Positions 43,901 through 50,513 of a stretch of 64,000 bases of DNA are shown here, piece after piece. A program made the translations under genes and the position numbers. This stretch comes from Flavobacteriaceae bacterium. Its GTDB lineage: Bacteria > Bacteroidota > Bacteroidia > Flavobacteriales > Flavobacteriaceae. The first letter of the stretch is position 1. Every line of letters begins with the position of its first letter. The stretch is taken from assembly GCA_013003555.1 (NCBI GenBank), contig JABDIV010000060.1, positions 1-64,000 on the forward strand, in the 5' to 3' direction. The notes beneath the pieces were generated by a model that searched no databases, was not told the DNA's origin, and saw only the letters and a list, made by a program, of their open reading frames with translations.

Positions 43901-44342
43901 CGAAGGAGAGAACAACAATGAAGAATTAAACGGTGAGCTTTTTGAAATATATAAACGTCAGCAGGAATTAAGGAATGCACTGGAAGACAAACTAGGAAAG
44001 TCGGGTGAATCTGGAGAAGGCAAAGACTTGCTTAGGAAAATGGAAGAAGTGGAATTAGACCTGCTCAACAAGGGTTTCACGAACAGAACCCTTCAAAAAA
44101 TGATGGAACTTCAACATCAATTATTAAAACTTGAAAACGCGACCTTTATGCAGGGAGAGGATCAAAAAAGGCAATCAAAAACCAATAAGGAGATATTCAA
44201 TAATACGGTAAATGATCGCACCCCGGATGCCAAAGAGTATTTCAATACCACCGAGATATTAAATCGACAAGCCCTGCCTCTTCAACAGTCCTACAAAAAG
44301 AAAGTTCAGGAATACTTCAAGAAAAAAAATGATCAGTTTTAA
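40974..44342 (+). CDS. Large membrane protein with coiled-coil (DUF4175-type)
   Basis: The protein has 1122 residues from this start: two N-terminal helices (about 30-85), a third at about 150, a beta-rich extracytoplasmic region (about 180-480), a very long charged coiled-coil segment rich in E, K and Q (about 490-800), and a low-complexity G/E/K/D stretch (about 940-985). It fits the Bacteroidota DUF4175-type family; function unknown, probably envelope-associated. The start is taken as TTG 40974, because homologous proteins begin NNFKTIQNKLEEFIR; the frame opens eight codons earlier at TTG 40950, next to a TAGTTTAG string. The last 14 bases overlap ybeY. Confidence 0.75.
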   Translation: MNNFKTIQNKLEEFIRRYYTNELIKGSLLFIGIGLLYLIFTLFIEYLLWLSSGWRTVLFWLFVLVEATLFIKFIALPLARLFKLRSGIDHEAASKIIGSHFPEVSDKLLNVLQLKSNNSETELLLASIEQKSTELKPIPFKLAINFRSNIKYIRYAAIPLIIIALSYVSGKFDWFSDSYERVVNYQTAYEPPAPFQFFLLNDDLQAVENKDFTLVVNTEGDVIPEAVQIIYNNETYYLKQIGPGQFEYLFNQPKTNTEFKLQANGVSSKPYILEVMEVPTLLSFDMILDYPAHTRKKDETLKSNGNATVPQGTRVTWKLKTKATEEVSMNTADTTLFFNPEERYFSLSRRLIRSMEYEIQTSNTNLKNYESLSFAIDVVRDEYPELNVQMQQDSIDNETLYFYGQVSDDYGLRGLQIVYYPANEEKNKKTQALQISNSTFDEFINIFPDQLTVQEGIPYQLYFEVFDNDAVNGYKRTKSNTFNFRKLTQDEKELNQLKEQNETIDDLNDALEKFEEQDERLKELSKTQKEKSELNFNDKKKLENFLQRQKEQEELMQNFNKKLKQNLDDFQNENEKDAFKESLKERLDENQKQLEQDEELLKELQKIADKINKEELSQKLEELAKQNKNQKRSLEQLLELTKRYYVAQKTEKLKNELEQLAKEQEKLADEESDKNTKEEQDKLNEKFEDFQKELEELRKDNEGLREPMQVPNDKKTEEDIKQEQQEASDNLEKKEQSQDEQQQNENQNNAKKNQKKAAQKMMQMAQQMAQQMNGSSGDQLSEDVDMLRQILDNLVLFSFDQEDLMERFRSIQVNHNEYPKNLRKQKSLREHFEHIDDSLFALSLRQPMISEKINKEITEVFFNIDKSLGQFSENRLYQGVAAQQYAVTSANSLASFLSDVLDNLEMQMNPSPGQGQGDMQLPDIIMSQQQLSEMMKEGMKKKGEQEGEKDGEKNKGDEGDPKEGDPKEGKEGQQEGEGENNNEELNGELFEIYKRQQELRNALEDKLGKSGESGEGKDLLRKMEEVELDLLNKGFTNRTLQKMMELQHQLLKLENATFMQGEDQKRQSKTNKEIFNNTVNDRTPDAKEYFNTTEILNRQALPLQQSYKKKVQEYFKKKNDQF
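43851..43880 (+). repeat. Tandem 15-bp repeat inside the coiled-coil protein gene
   Basis: GATCCCAAAGAAGGT (43851-43865) is followed directly by a copy differing in the last base, encoding GDPKEGDPKEG in the low-complexity region. Such repeats can gain or lose units without breaking the frame. Confidence 0.8.
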
Positions 44343-44751
44343 TTTCGAAAAAGTTGCCGAACTAGACAACCAGAAACTTGAAACCCTTAAAGTATGGCTT
44401 GAAAAATCGGTCATTGAAGAAGGCTTCAAAGTCGATTCGATTAATTTTATTTTTTGTAAGGATGATTTCCTGCTGGAGCTTAATCAGAAATACCTTAACC
44501 ACGATACCCTGACAGATGTCATTGGATTTGATTATTCTGTAGGAAAAAAACTACAAGGTGATATTTATATATCGCTTGATCGGGTAAGGGAAAACGCTAA
44601 AATATTCGAAGTTGAATTCGATAAGGAATTGTCTCGTGTTATGATTCACGGACTATTACACTTTTGCGGATGGACCGATGATTCACCAGACGAAAAAGAA
44701 AGCATGAGACGACAGGAAAATATCTACCTCGAGGCTCGACTACACAATTAA
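44329..44751 (+). CDS. ybeY: Endoribonuclease YbeY (rRNA maturation factor)
   Basis: YbeY is needed for 16S rRNA 3'-end maturation and ribosome quality control. The 140-residue protein has the family's LNQKYLNHDTLTDVIGFDY and the metal motif region HGLLHFCGWTDD (107-118). Of the canonical HGxLHLxGYDH, H107 and H111 are present but the third histidine position (117) is aspartate. I recall similar variants in other Bacteroidota, so the protein is probably active, but this is not proven. It overlaps the upstream gene by 14 bp and lies 65 bp before mnmG. Confidence 0.9.
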   Translation: MISFNFEKVAELDNQKLETLKVWLEKSVIEEGFKVDSINFIFCKDDFLLELNQKYLNHDTLTDVIGFDYSVGKKLQGDIYISLDRVRENAKIFEVEFDKELSRVMIHGLLHFCGWTDDSPDEKESMRRQENIYLEARLHN

Positions 44752-44762
44752 CAGAATCGACG

Positions 44763-44770
44763 TATATTTG
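44763..44770 (+). promoter_or_regulatory. -7 promoter box of mnmG (TATATTTG)
   Basis: A perfect TAnnTTTG match. It predicts a leader of about 40 bases that would contain the parS-like palindrome at 44797-44812. Confidence 0.55.
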
Positions 44771-44796
44771 CAGGCGCTAACGGAACATGTAGAAAG

Positions 44797-44812
44797 TGTT
44801 CCACGTGGAACA
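44797..44812. promoter_or_regulatory. parS-like ParB-binding site 1
   Basis: A perfect 16-bp palindrome TGTTCCACGTGGAACA, matching the known bacterial parS centromere sequence in the form seen in Pseudomonas. It lies four bases before the mnmG start, in its predicted leader. A GGAACA half-site is present 15 bp upstream (44782-44787). An identical site follows the gene at 46702. Confidence 0.88.
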
Positions 44813-44816
44813 ATAG

Positions 44817-46694
44817 ATGAGCTTATTTCTTGATACATATGATGTAATTGTTGTTGGAGGCGGTCATGCTGGCAGTGAGGCCGCAGCTGCAGCAGCAAAC
44901 ATGGGAAGCCGAACCTTATTGGTAACCATGAATCTTCAGAACATTGCCCAAATGTCCTGCAACCCGGCCATGGGCGGTATTGCCAAAGGGCAAATTGTGA
45001 GGGAGATCGATGCACTGGGCGGTTACAGCGGTATTGTTAGCGACACTTCGGCCATTCAGTTTAAGATGCTGAACAAATCGAAAGGGCCGGCTATGTGGAG
45101 TCCAAGGGTACAGAGTGATCGCATGCGTTTTGCCGAAGACTGGCGAAATCTCCTTGAACAAACCCCCAATCTCGACTTCTATCAGGAAATGGTTAACGGG
45201 ATTTTAATTGAAGGAGAACGCGTGGTTGGCGTGACAACGTCTTTGGGATTGCAGATAAAAGGCAAATCGGTTGTGCTGACAAATGGCACCTTCCTGAATG
45301 GTTTAATTCATATAGGCGAAAAGAATTTTGGAGGAGGTAGGGCCGGCGAAAGAGCAGCTACCGGGATTACCGAGCAATTGGTAGAGCTCGGCTTTGATTA
45401 TGGCCGAATGAAAACAGGAACTCCTCCCCGAGTTGACGGACGATCACTCGATTATTCTAAAATGATCGAACAACCCGGCGACACCAAGCCGGAAAAGTTT
45501 TCCTATTCAAACATAACGAAGCCCTTAACGAATCAACGATCGTGTCATATGACATATACGAGTCCGGAAGTTCATGATTTGTTGAGGGAAGGATTCGACA
45601 GGTCACCAATGTTCAACGGAAGAATAAAAAGTATTGGTCCGCGGTACTGTCCGTCGATTGAAGATAAGATCCATCGTTTTTCTGAAAAGGAAAGGCATCA
45701 AATTTTTGTTGAGCCGGAGGGATGGAACACCGTTGAGGTATATGTGAACGGCTTTTCAACCTCACTGCCTGAGGATGTTCAGTTTAAGGCATTGCGATCG
45801 GTTCCCGGCTTTGAAAAGGTTAAATTCTTCAGAGCGGGTTATGCCATAGAATATGACTATTTCCCGCCAACTCAGTTGAAACACACACTGGAGACAAAAC
45901 TTATAAAAGGACTTTATTTTGCGGGCCAGATTAACGGGACCACGGGATATGAGGAAGCCGCCTCTCAAGGTTTAATGGCCGGCATAAATGCAAGCCTTGA
46001 AACCCAGGACAAAGAGCCGTTTTTCTTAAAGAGAAATGAAGCTTATATAGGGGTGCTTATAGATGATCTTATAACTAAAGGAACAGAAGAACCTTACAGG
46101 ATGTTTACCTCGAGGGCAGAATATCGAACCTTGTTACGTCAGGATAATGCTGATATCAGGCTAACGCCGAAGGGACATAAAATATGCCTGGCAAAAGACG
46201 AGCGTATGTGGCGCATGGAAGAAAAGAATAAAAAAACGGAAGAGTTTATAGACTTTTTTAAAAAAACCAGCATAAAACCTGAAAATATAAATCCGATTTT
46301 AGAACGCCATGGATCATCGCCGATGAAACAATCCGACAAAATGTTTAAGGTGTTCTCAAGACCTCGGGTGTCAATGGATGATATGCGTGATCTCGATACG
46401 GTGAAAGAATTCATCAACAAGCATGAATTGGATGAGGAGATTATTGAGCAGACTGAAATTCAAGTTAAATATTCAGGGTATATCCAAAAGGAAAAAAACA
46501 ACGCAGACCGACTCAATAGGCTGGAAGGCTTAAAGATTCCGTCTAATTTTGACTTTACCAAAATTAAATCTATGAGTTTTGAGGCTCGTGAAAAGCTTGC
46601 TGAGATTCAACCGACAACGGTTTCACAGGCATCCAGAATTAGCGGTGTATCTCCCAATGATATTTCGGTTCTTTTGGTATATATGGGAAGATAA
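44817..46694 (+). CDS. mnmG: tRNA uridine-5-carboxymethylaminomethyl modification enzyme MnmG
   Basis: With MnmE it installs the cmnm5 group on the wobble uridine of several tRNAs, using FAD and NADH. The 625-residue protein is of normal size, with YDVIVVGGGHAGSEAAAAAA (FAD-binding), the GidA signatures MSCNPAMGGIAKGQIVREIDALGG and GRMKTGTPPRVDGRSLDYS, and PTQLKHTLETK near the second half. mnmE is not in the window. The gene is flanked on both sides by identical parS-like palindromes. The ATG at 44817 follows the first palindrome by four bases. Confidence 0.97.
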   Translation: MSLFLDTYDVIVVGGGHAGSEAAAAAANMGSRTLLVTMNLQNIAQMSCNPAMGGIAKGQIVREIDALGGYSGIVSDTSAIQFKMLNKSKGPAMWSPRVQSDRMRFAEDWRNLLEQTPNLDFYQEMVNGILIEGERVVGVTTSLGLQIKGKSVVLTNGTFLNGLIHIGEKNFGGGRAGERAATGITEQLVELGFDYGRMKTGTPPRVDGRSLDYSKMIEQPGDTKPEKFSYSNITKPLTNQRSCHMTYTSPEVHDLLREGFDRSPMFNGRIKSIGPRYCPSIEDKIHRFSEKERHQIFVEPEGWNTVEVYVNGFSTSLPEDVQFKALRSVPGFEKVKFFRAGYAIEYDYFPPTQLKHTLETKLIKGLYFAGQINGTTGYEEAASQGLMAGINASLETQDKEPFFLKRNEAYIGVLIDDLITKGTEEPYRMFTSRAEYRTLLRQDNADIRLTPKGHKICLAKDERMWRMEEKNKKTEEFIDFFKKTSIKPENINPILERHGSSPMKQSDKMFKVFSRPRVSMDDMRDLDTVKEFINKHELDEEIIEQTEIQVKYSGYIQKEKNNADRLNRLEGLKIPSNFDFTKIKSMSFEAREKLAEIQPTTVSQASRISGVSPNDISVLLVYMGR

Positions 46695-46701
46695 TTTTGA
46701 G

Positions 46702-46717
46702 TGTTCCACGTGGAACA
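46702..46717. promoter_or_regulatory. parS-like ParB-binding site 2
   Basis: An exact copy of TGTTCCACGTGGAACA, seven bases after the mnmG stop codon and ten bases before the methyltransferase ATG. In one frame it reads FHVEQ, which produces a false N-terminal extension of the next gene from a GTG at 46701. Confidence 0.88.
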
Positions 46718-46727
46718 ATTCGCAACT

Positions 46728-47573
46728 ATGAACTCAACTAAAAAATTTCTCAAAGTAAAGGATCACGCAGTAAGCGGGGAGTCTTTCAACCTGGTATATG
46801 ATGAAGCCATGGGGTGGTTAGAAACTTCGCCGCGCCCGGATAAGATAGAACGCTATTACGAGAGTCAGGACTATATTTCACACACAGACGCTAAGCGTAA
46901 CTGGTTTGAACGGATTTACCAACTCGTGCGATCAAAAGCGATTAAACAAAAGCTGAAATTGATTGATAAGCAAGCACCTGATAAAGGCAATTTGCTGGAT
47001 TTTGGATGCGGTACCGGAGACTTTCTTAATAAAGCACAGGATGCAGGCTGGAACATTACAGGAATCGAACCGAATGATAAGGCACGAGTTATCGCAAATG
47101 AGAAAACTAACAATGCTGTTTTCCCCTTTGATAAAATCAAAGATCTCGACGATAAAAATTATGACGTAATCACGTTGTGGCATGTATTGGAACATTTAGA
47201 CCAGCCTGATAAATGGCTTCTTCAATTCAAACAACTGCTTAAAAAAAATGGCACTTTGATCCTGGCAGTTCCAAACTATGAGAGTTTCGACGCCTCTTAT
47301 TACGGTTCGTTTTGGGCGGCCTATGATGTGCCGAGACATTTATGGCATTTTTCTAAAAGCGCCATGCATCGTCTGGCATCAAAAAATGACATGAAAGTTG
47401 ACGCCGTTTTTCCTATGATTTTCGATGCCTACTATGTGAGTTTATTGTCAGAGAAATATAAGTCAGGCTGGATGAACATCTTTAATGCGCTTTTCGTTGC
47501 TACGCGTTCAAATATAAAAGCAGCCCGGAACGGAGAGTACTCGTCTTTGATATATGTGTTGAAACATCAATAA
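46728..47573 (+). CDS. SAM-dependent methyltransferase
   Basis: The 281-residue protein has a class I methyltransferase core: GNLLDFGCGTGDFLNKAQDAGWNITGIEPN (SAM loop and acidic residue), YDVITLWHVLEHLDQPDKWLLQF and GTLILAVPNYESFDASYYG. The substrate is unknown; the N-terminal YYESQDYISHTDAKRNW segment is typical of Bacteroidota proteins of this type. ATG 46728 is preferred over the GTG at 46701, because the intervening codons are the parS palindrome. It is the first gene after mnmG, in the same direction. Confidence 0.82.
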   Translation: MNSTKKFLKVKDHAVSGESFNLVYDEAMGWLETSPRPDKIERYYESQDYISHTDAKRNWFERIYQLVRSKAIKQKLKLIDKQAPDKGNLLDFGCGTGDFLNKAQDAGWNITGIEPNDKARVIANEKTNNAVFPFDKIKDLDDKNYDVITLWHVLEHLDQPDKWLLQFKQLLKKNGTLILAVPNYESFDASYYGSFWAAYDVPRHLWHFSKSAMHRLASKNDMKVDAVFPMIFDAYYVSLLSEKYKSGWMNIFNALFVATRSNIKAARNGEYSSLIYVLKHQ

Positions 47574-47768
47574 AGGCATTTAGAAGCCGTTAGATGAGCC
47601 TTAAACGCACAAACCTTAAGTGTGGTTATTAAATTAGAAAAAGCCGCTTAGAGAGCAAAATTGAGCTGCATTATCCATAGGTAAAATCAATCGACACAGC
47701 GTTAATCGATAATAATTCTTTATTGAACCAATTCGGACTTAAAAGGGCTCAATTATGGCAGACTTTTA

Positions 47769-47776
47769 TATTTTTG
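47769..47776 (+). promoter_or_regulatory. -7 promoter box of ompH-like gene (TATTTTTG)
   Basis: A perfect TAnnTTTG match 23 bp before the ATG at 47800. It overlaps the upstream open frame that begins at 47755, ruling out that start. Confidence 0.6.
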
Positions 47777-47799
47777 CCGAAATATTAATTAAATACAAT

Positions 47800-48318
47800 A
47801 TGAAGAATATTTTGATCATTGGGTTTTTGGCTTTGATCTTGAGTGGATGCCAGGAACAGCAGAAAATCGCATTTATAGATAACGGAAAGATCATCAATGA
47901 CTATCAGGAGAAAAAAGACATTGAAGAAAAATATAAGGCTAAAGACGAGGTCTTTACAAAACGCACCGACAGTATAAGCCAGGCTTTTCAACTAGAAGCC
48001 CAGGATTTCCAGCTCAAATCTAAAAGCATGTCTCAGAAGCAGGCTCAGGCGAAATATGATGAACTCGGACAAAAGCAGCAACTGCTTCAGCAACAACTTC
48101 AATTTGAACAACAACAGATCCAGCAGGCTTTTAATGCCGAGATAGATTCTGTAATTCTGAAAGTAAAAGACTATGTTAAGGGTTACGGTGAACGCAAGGG
48201 ATATACCTATATCCTCGGCACAACGGAAGCGTCGAGCAGTGTTATGTACGGGAAGGACGAAAACGACCTTACTCAAATTATCCTCGATTCGCTCAATTCG
48301 ATGTATAAAAAGAATTAA
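47800..48318 (+). CDS. OmpH/Skp-family periplasmic chaperone-like lipoprotein
   Basis: The 172-residue protein has a lipoprotein signal (LILSGC), the OmpH start QQKIAFIDNGKIINDYQEKKDIEEKY and a long coiled-coil rich in Q, K and A (about 50-120), then a C-terminal strand region KGYTYILGTTEASSSVMYGKDENDLTQIIL. OmpH/Skp proteins grip unfolded outer-membrane proteins as trimers in the periplasm. A lipid anchor is unusual for Skp but common for such proteins in Bacteroidota. It is followed by an intrinsic terminator. Confidence 0.85.
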   Translation: MKNILIIGFLALILSGCQEQQKIAFIDNGKIINDYQEKKDIEEKYKAKDEVFTKRTDSISQAFQLEAQDFQLKSKSMSQKQAQAKYDELGQKQQLLQQQLQFEQQQIQQAFNAEIDSVILKVKDYVKGYGERKGYTYILGTTEASSSVMYGKDENDLTQIILDSLNSMYKKN

Positions 48319-48339
48319 AAGGGATAACGATTTCGGAGG

Positions 48340-48364
48340 ATGCCGGTTATTACCGGCATTTTTT
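48340..48364 (+). terminator. Intrinsic terminator after ompH-like gene
   Basis: An 8-bp stem ATGCCGGT/ACCGGCAT (48340-48347 with 48352-48359) with a 4-base loop is followed by TTTTT. It overlaps the 3' end of the convergent lipid kinase gene. Confidence 0.85.
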
Positions 48365-49283
48365 ATACATAAAAACGAATCGCTTTTGAAATAATTGAAA
48401 CGCGGAAACTCCCCTGCCCCACGAGTTCTCCATCAGCTTCTATGAGCGGGCTGTAGCCATCTGGCACCTCGATTTGTACTGTTTTAACCTTGGCCGTTGT
48501 AACCCATTTCGAATCGGTTATTCGACCGTTAAACAGCGATGGAATCAGACCGATGACTTGCCCGGAAGACAGGTTGCCGGCAACACTCATATCGATATAT
48601 CCATCATGAGGATCTGGATTTTCTGTTAGCTGCATTCCGCCACCGGAAAATTTTCCAATGCCAAAAACTGCCATAAGAACTGTTGCCTTCATATTTTGAT
48701 CTTCCCAACTCAGGTGTATCGGAAAATTTTTATGGGTTAATATGCCTACGATCGCCCCAAGTAAATAGGCCATGGCGCCTAAATATTTGTATTTATGAAC
48801 TTTTTTGACAACATGACCATCAAAGCCTATTCCGCATAAGTTATTAAAGAATATACTTTTTTGTGGATCCGATAAAAATTGAATTTCACCTATATCCTGT
48901 CTTACCGGACGCCCCGATCGTATGCGCTGAACAGCTAAGTCAATCTGTTTTGGAATATCATATTGCCTGGCCCAGTCATTTCCGGTGCCAATGGGGATCA
49001 GACCGACACTGATTTGGTTCCGTTCGATTTGATTTTGAGCCATCAGGGCATTGATCACTTCATGTAATGTTCCGTCTCCACCAACACAAATATACTTACT
49101 GAACCCACGTTTTGCAGCTTTATTGATCAATTCAATTCCGTGACCTGAAGATTGGGTTATTTCATATTCAAATTGAAATCCGTTGGCTCGAAGACTGGTT
49201 TTAATTCGCGGCCATTTTCGCTTCCCTGCCCCGCCTCCAGAGGTTGGATTTACGATCACAAACCATGATTTGATTTCACTCAT
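48363..49283 (-). CDS. Diacylglycerol/lipid kinase family protein
   Basis: The 306-residue protein starts SWFVIVNPTSGGGAGKRKWPRI and has the nucleotide-binding CVGGDGTLHEVINAL and GLIPIGTGNDWARQYDIP, the core motifs of the DAGK catalytic family, followed by the beta-rich C-terminal domain with DGYIDMSVAG. Such enzymes phosphorylate diacylglycerol, sphingosine or similar lipids using ATP; the lipid here is unknown. It runs convergent to the OmpH-like gene and lies 2 bp after holB on the same strand. Confidence 0.88.
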   Translation of the reverse strand: MSEIKSWFVIVNPTSGGGAGKRKWPRIKTSLRANGFQFEYEITQSSGHGIELINKAAKRGFSKYICVGGDGTLHEVINALMAQNQIERNQISVGLIPIGTGNDWARQYDIPKQIDLAVQRIRSGRPVRQDIGEIQFLSDPQKSIFFNNLCGIGFDGHVVKKVHKYKYLGAMAYLLGAIVGILTHKNFPIHLSWEDQNMKATVLMAVFGIGKFSGGGMQLTENPDPHDGYIDMSVAGNLSSGQVIGLIPSLFNGRITDSKWVTTAKVKTVQIEVPDGYSPLIEADGELVGQGSFRVSIISKAIRFYV

Positions 49284-49285
49284 GA

Positions 49286-50440
49286 TCAGCTCGCCTTTCT
49301 ATGCAAAAGGCGTGTGAGTTTAATTGATAAATCTGTTAGAACGATCTTAGAGTTACCGTTTCTTTCGATATGATATATAGCGTTTTGAAGCTCGTCGCTG
49401 ATTTCAAGAATATTATTTTCGTGAATGAAAGGCGCAAATTTATCAAGCTCAAATCCATTTACCTGGGTTTCTGAATAAACGAGTGAAGGAACCTGGTAAT
49501 TAAGAAGCATTGCCTGACGGCACATATTGAGACAATATCCGAGAAATTGTTTTTGCGTCTCACGCCCTGTTCTTGCTACTTCTTCACTCCAGGAAATCAA
49601 ATCATGAATAGCCGATTTACTCCCTTTGGCTTTAAATGCACTTCTAATCCAGAAGACAAACCACTCTTCAAACTGAAGGTCTTCACTATCGGAATAAATA
49701 CGATCGGTCGCCTTGTTGAAATTTCCATTGGCCTGATGGGCAAATTTTAGTGCAACAGCTTCATCAAGCCCATAGATCTTGATGAGCGCTTGCTTAATAA
49801 CGTCCTCTGGCAATGGCGGAAAATGCAATATTTGGCAACGTGAGCGAATGGTAGTAATCACCTTCTCTTCGTCTTCTGCAATTAAAATAAATACAGTTTT
49901 AGCAGGCGGCTCTTCGAGAAGCTTTAATAACTTATTAGCACAGGAGGTATTCATTTTCTCAGCCATCCAAATAATCATAACCTTATAACCGCCTTCGTAT
50001 GATTTAAGGGATAATGATTTAACGATGTCATGGGCTTCATCAACACCGATTTGCCCCTGTTTGTTATCGATTCCTAATTTGGTATACCAATCGTAAAGAT
50101 TACAATATGGCTGTTCGTTCAACAGGCTGCGCCATTCCTCCAGGAAATGTGAAGAAACGGGATGGCTCTTTATGCGGTCATTGGCCGCAACGGGAAATGC
50201 AAAATGTAAGTCGGGATGGGATAGATGTTTAAACTTCAAATTACAAGCCTCGTTCCCATTTAAATTCTCACCCCCTGAATTCATGCAAAGAATATATTGA
50301 GCATATGAAATTGCCATGGGAAGTGTTCCTGAGCCCTCAGGACCAACAAACAATTGTGCATGTGGAATCCGGCCCACATCAGCACCATGAGTAAGGTGTT
50401 TCTTTAAGTGTTCTTGCCCTAATATGTCAGAGAATAGCAT
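49286..50440 (-). CDS. holB: DNA polymerase III delta' subunit
   Basis: A clamp-loader subunit. The 384-residue protein has the AAA+ layout: MLFSDILGQEHLKKHLTHGADVGRIPHAQLFVGPEGSGT, VDEAHDIVKSLSLKSYEGGYKVMIIWMAEKMN and NKLLKLLEEPPAKTVFILIAEDEEKVITTIRSRCQ (sensor region with SRC). The Walker A motif reads GPEGSGTL without a GK[ST] lysine, as expected for a delta' that does not hydrolyse ATP. A TATCTTTG box ends four bases before the ATG, suggesting a leaderless message. It is divergent from the secreted SPOR-like protein gene. Confidence 0.9.
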   Translation of the reverse strand: MLFSDILGQEHLKKHLTHGADVGRIPHAQLFVGPEGSGTLPMAISYAQYILCMNSGGENLNGNEACNLKFKHLSHPDLHFAFPVAANDRIKSHPVSSHFLEEWRSLLNEQPYCNLYDWYTKLGIDNKQGQIGVDEAHDIVKSLSLKSYEGGYKVMIIWMAEKMNTSCANKLLKLLEEPPAKTVFILIAEDEEKVITTIRSRCQILHFPPLPEDVIKQALIKIYGLDEAVALKFAHQANGNFNKATDRIYSDSEDLQFEEWFVFWIRSAFKAKGSKSAIHDLISWSEEVARTGRETQKQFLGYCLNMCRQAMLLNYQVPSLVYSETQVNGFELDKFAPFIHENNILEISDELQNAIYHIERNGNSKIVLTDLSIKLTRLLHRKAS

Positions 50441-50444
50441 TGAG

Positions 50445-50452
50445 CAAAGATA
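50445..50452 (-). promoter_or_regulatory. -7 promoter box of holB (TATCTTTG)
   Basis: A perfect TAnnTTTG match on the minus strand, four bases upstream of the holB ATG, the same distance as in mce and rbfA. Confidence 0.65.
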
Positions 50453-50513
50453 AATAAATCAAAATGGCACCGTGAGAATTAAAATTTATATTTTAACGGC
50501 GAAAATTTAAATC

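Noticed and set aside
42914-43980. Several serine/leucine-rich minus-strand frames
   Set aside because: They mirror the E/K/Q-rich coiled-coil gene on the plus strand, a common effect of biased codons, and lack any domain.
46701-46727. GTG start giving an N-terminal MFHVEQFAT on the methyltransferase
   Set aside because: These codons are the parS palindrome; an ATG at 46728 begins the conserved protein.
47574-47799. TTATCCATA in the gap after the methyltransferase as a DnaA box
   Set aside because: It mismatches TTATnCACA at the eighth base, the same string also occurs near 8490, and no other box is close, so it is treated as chance.
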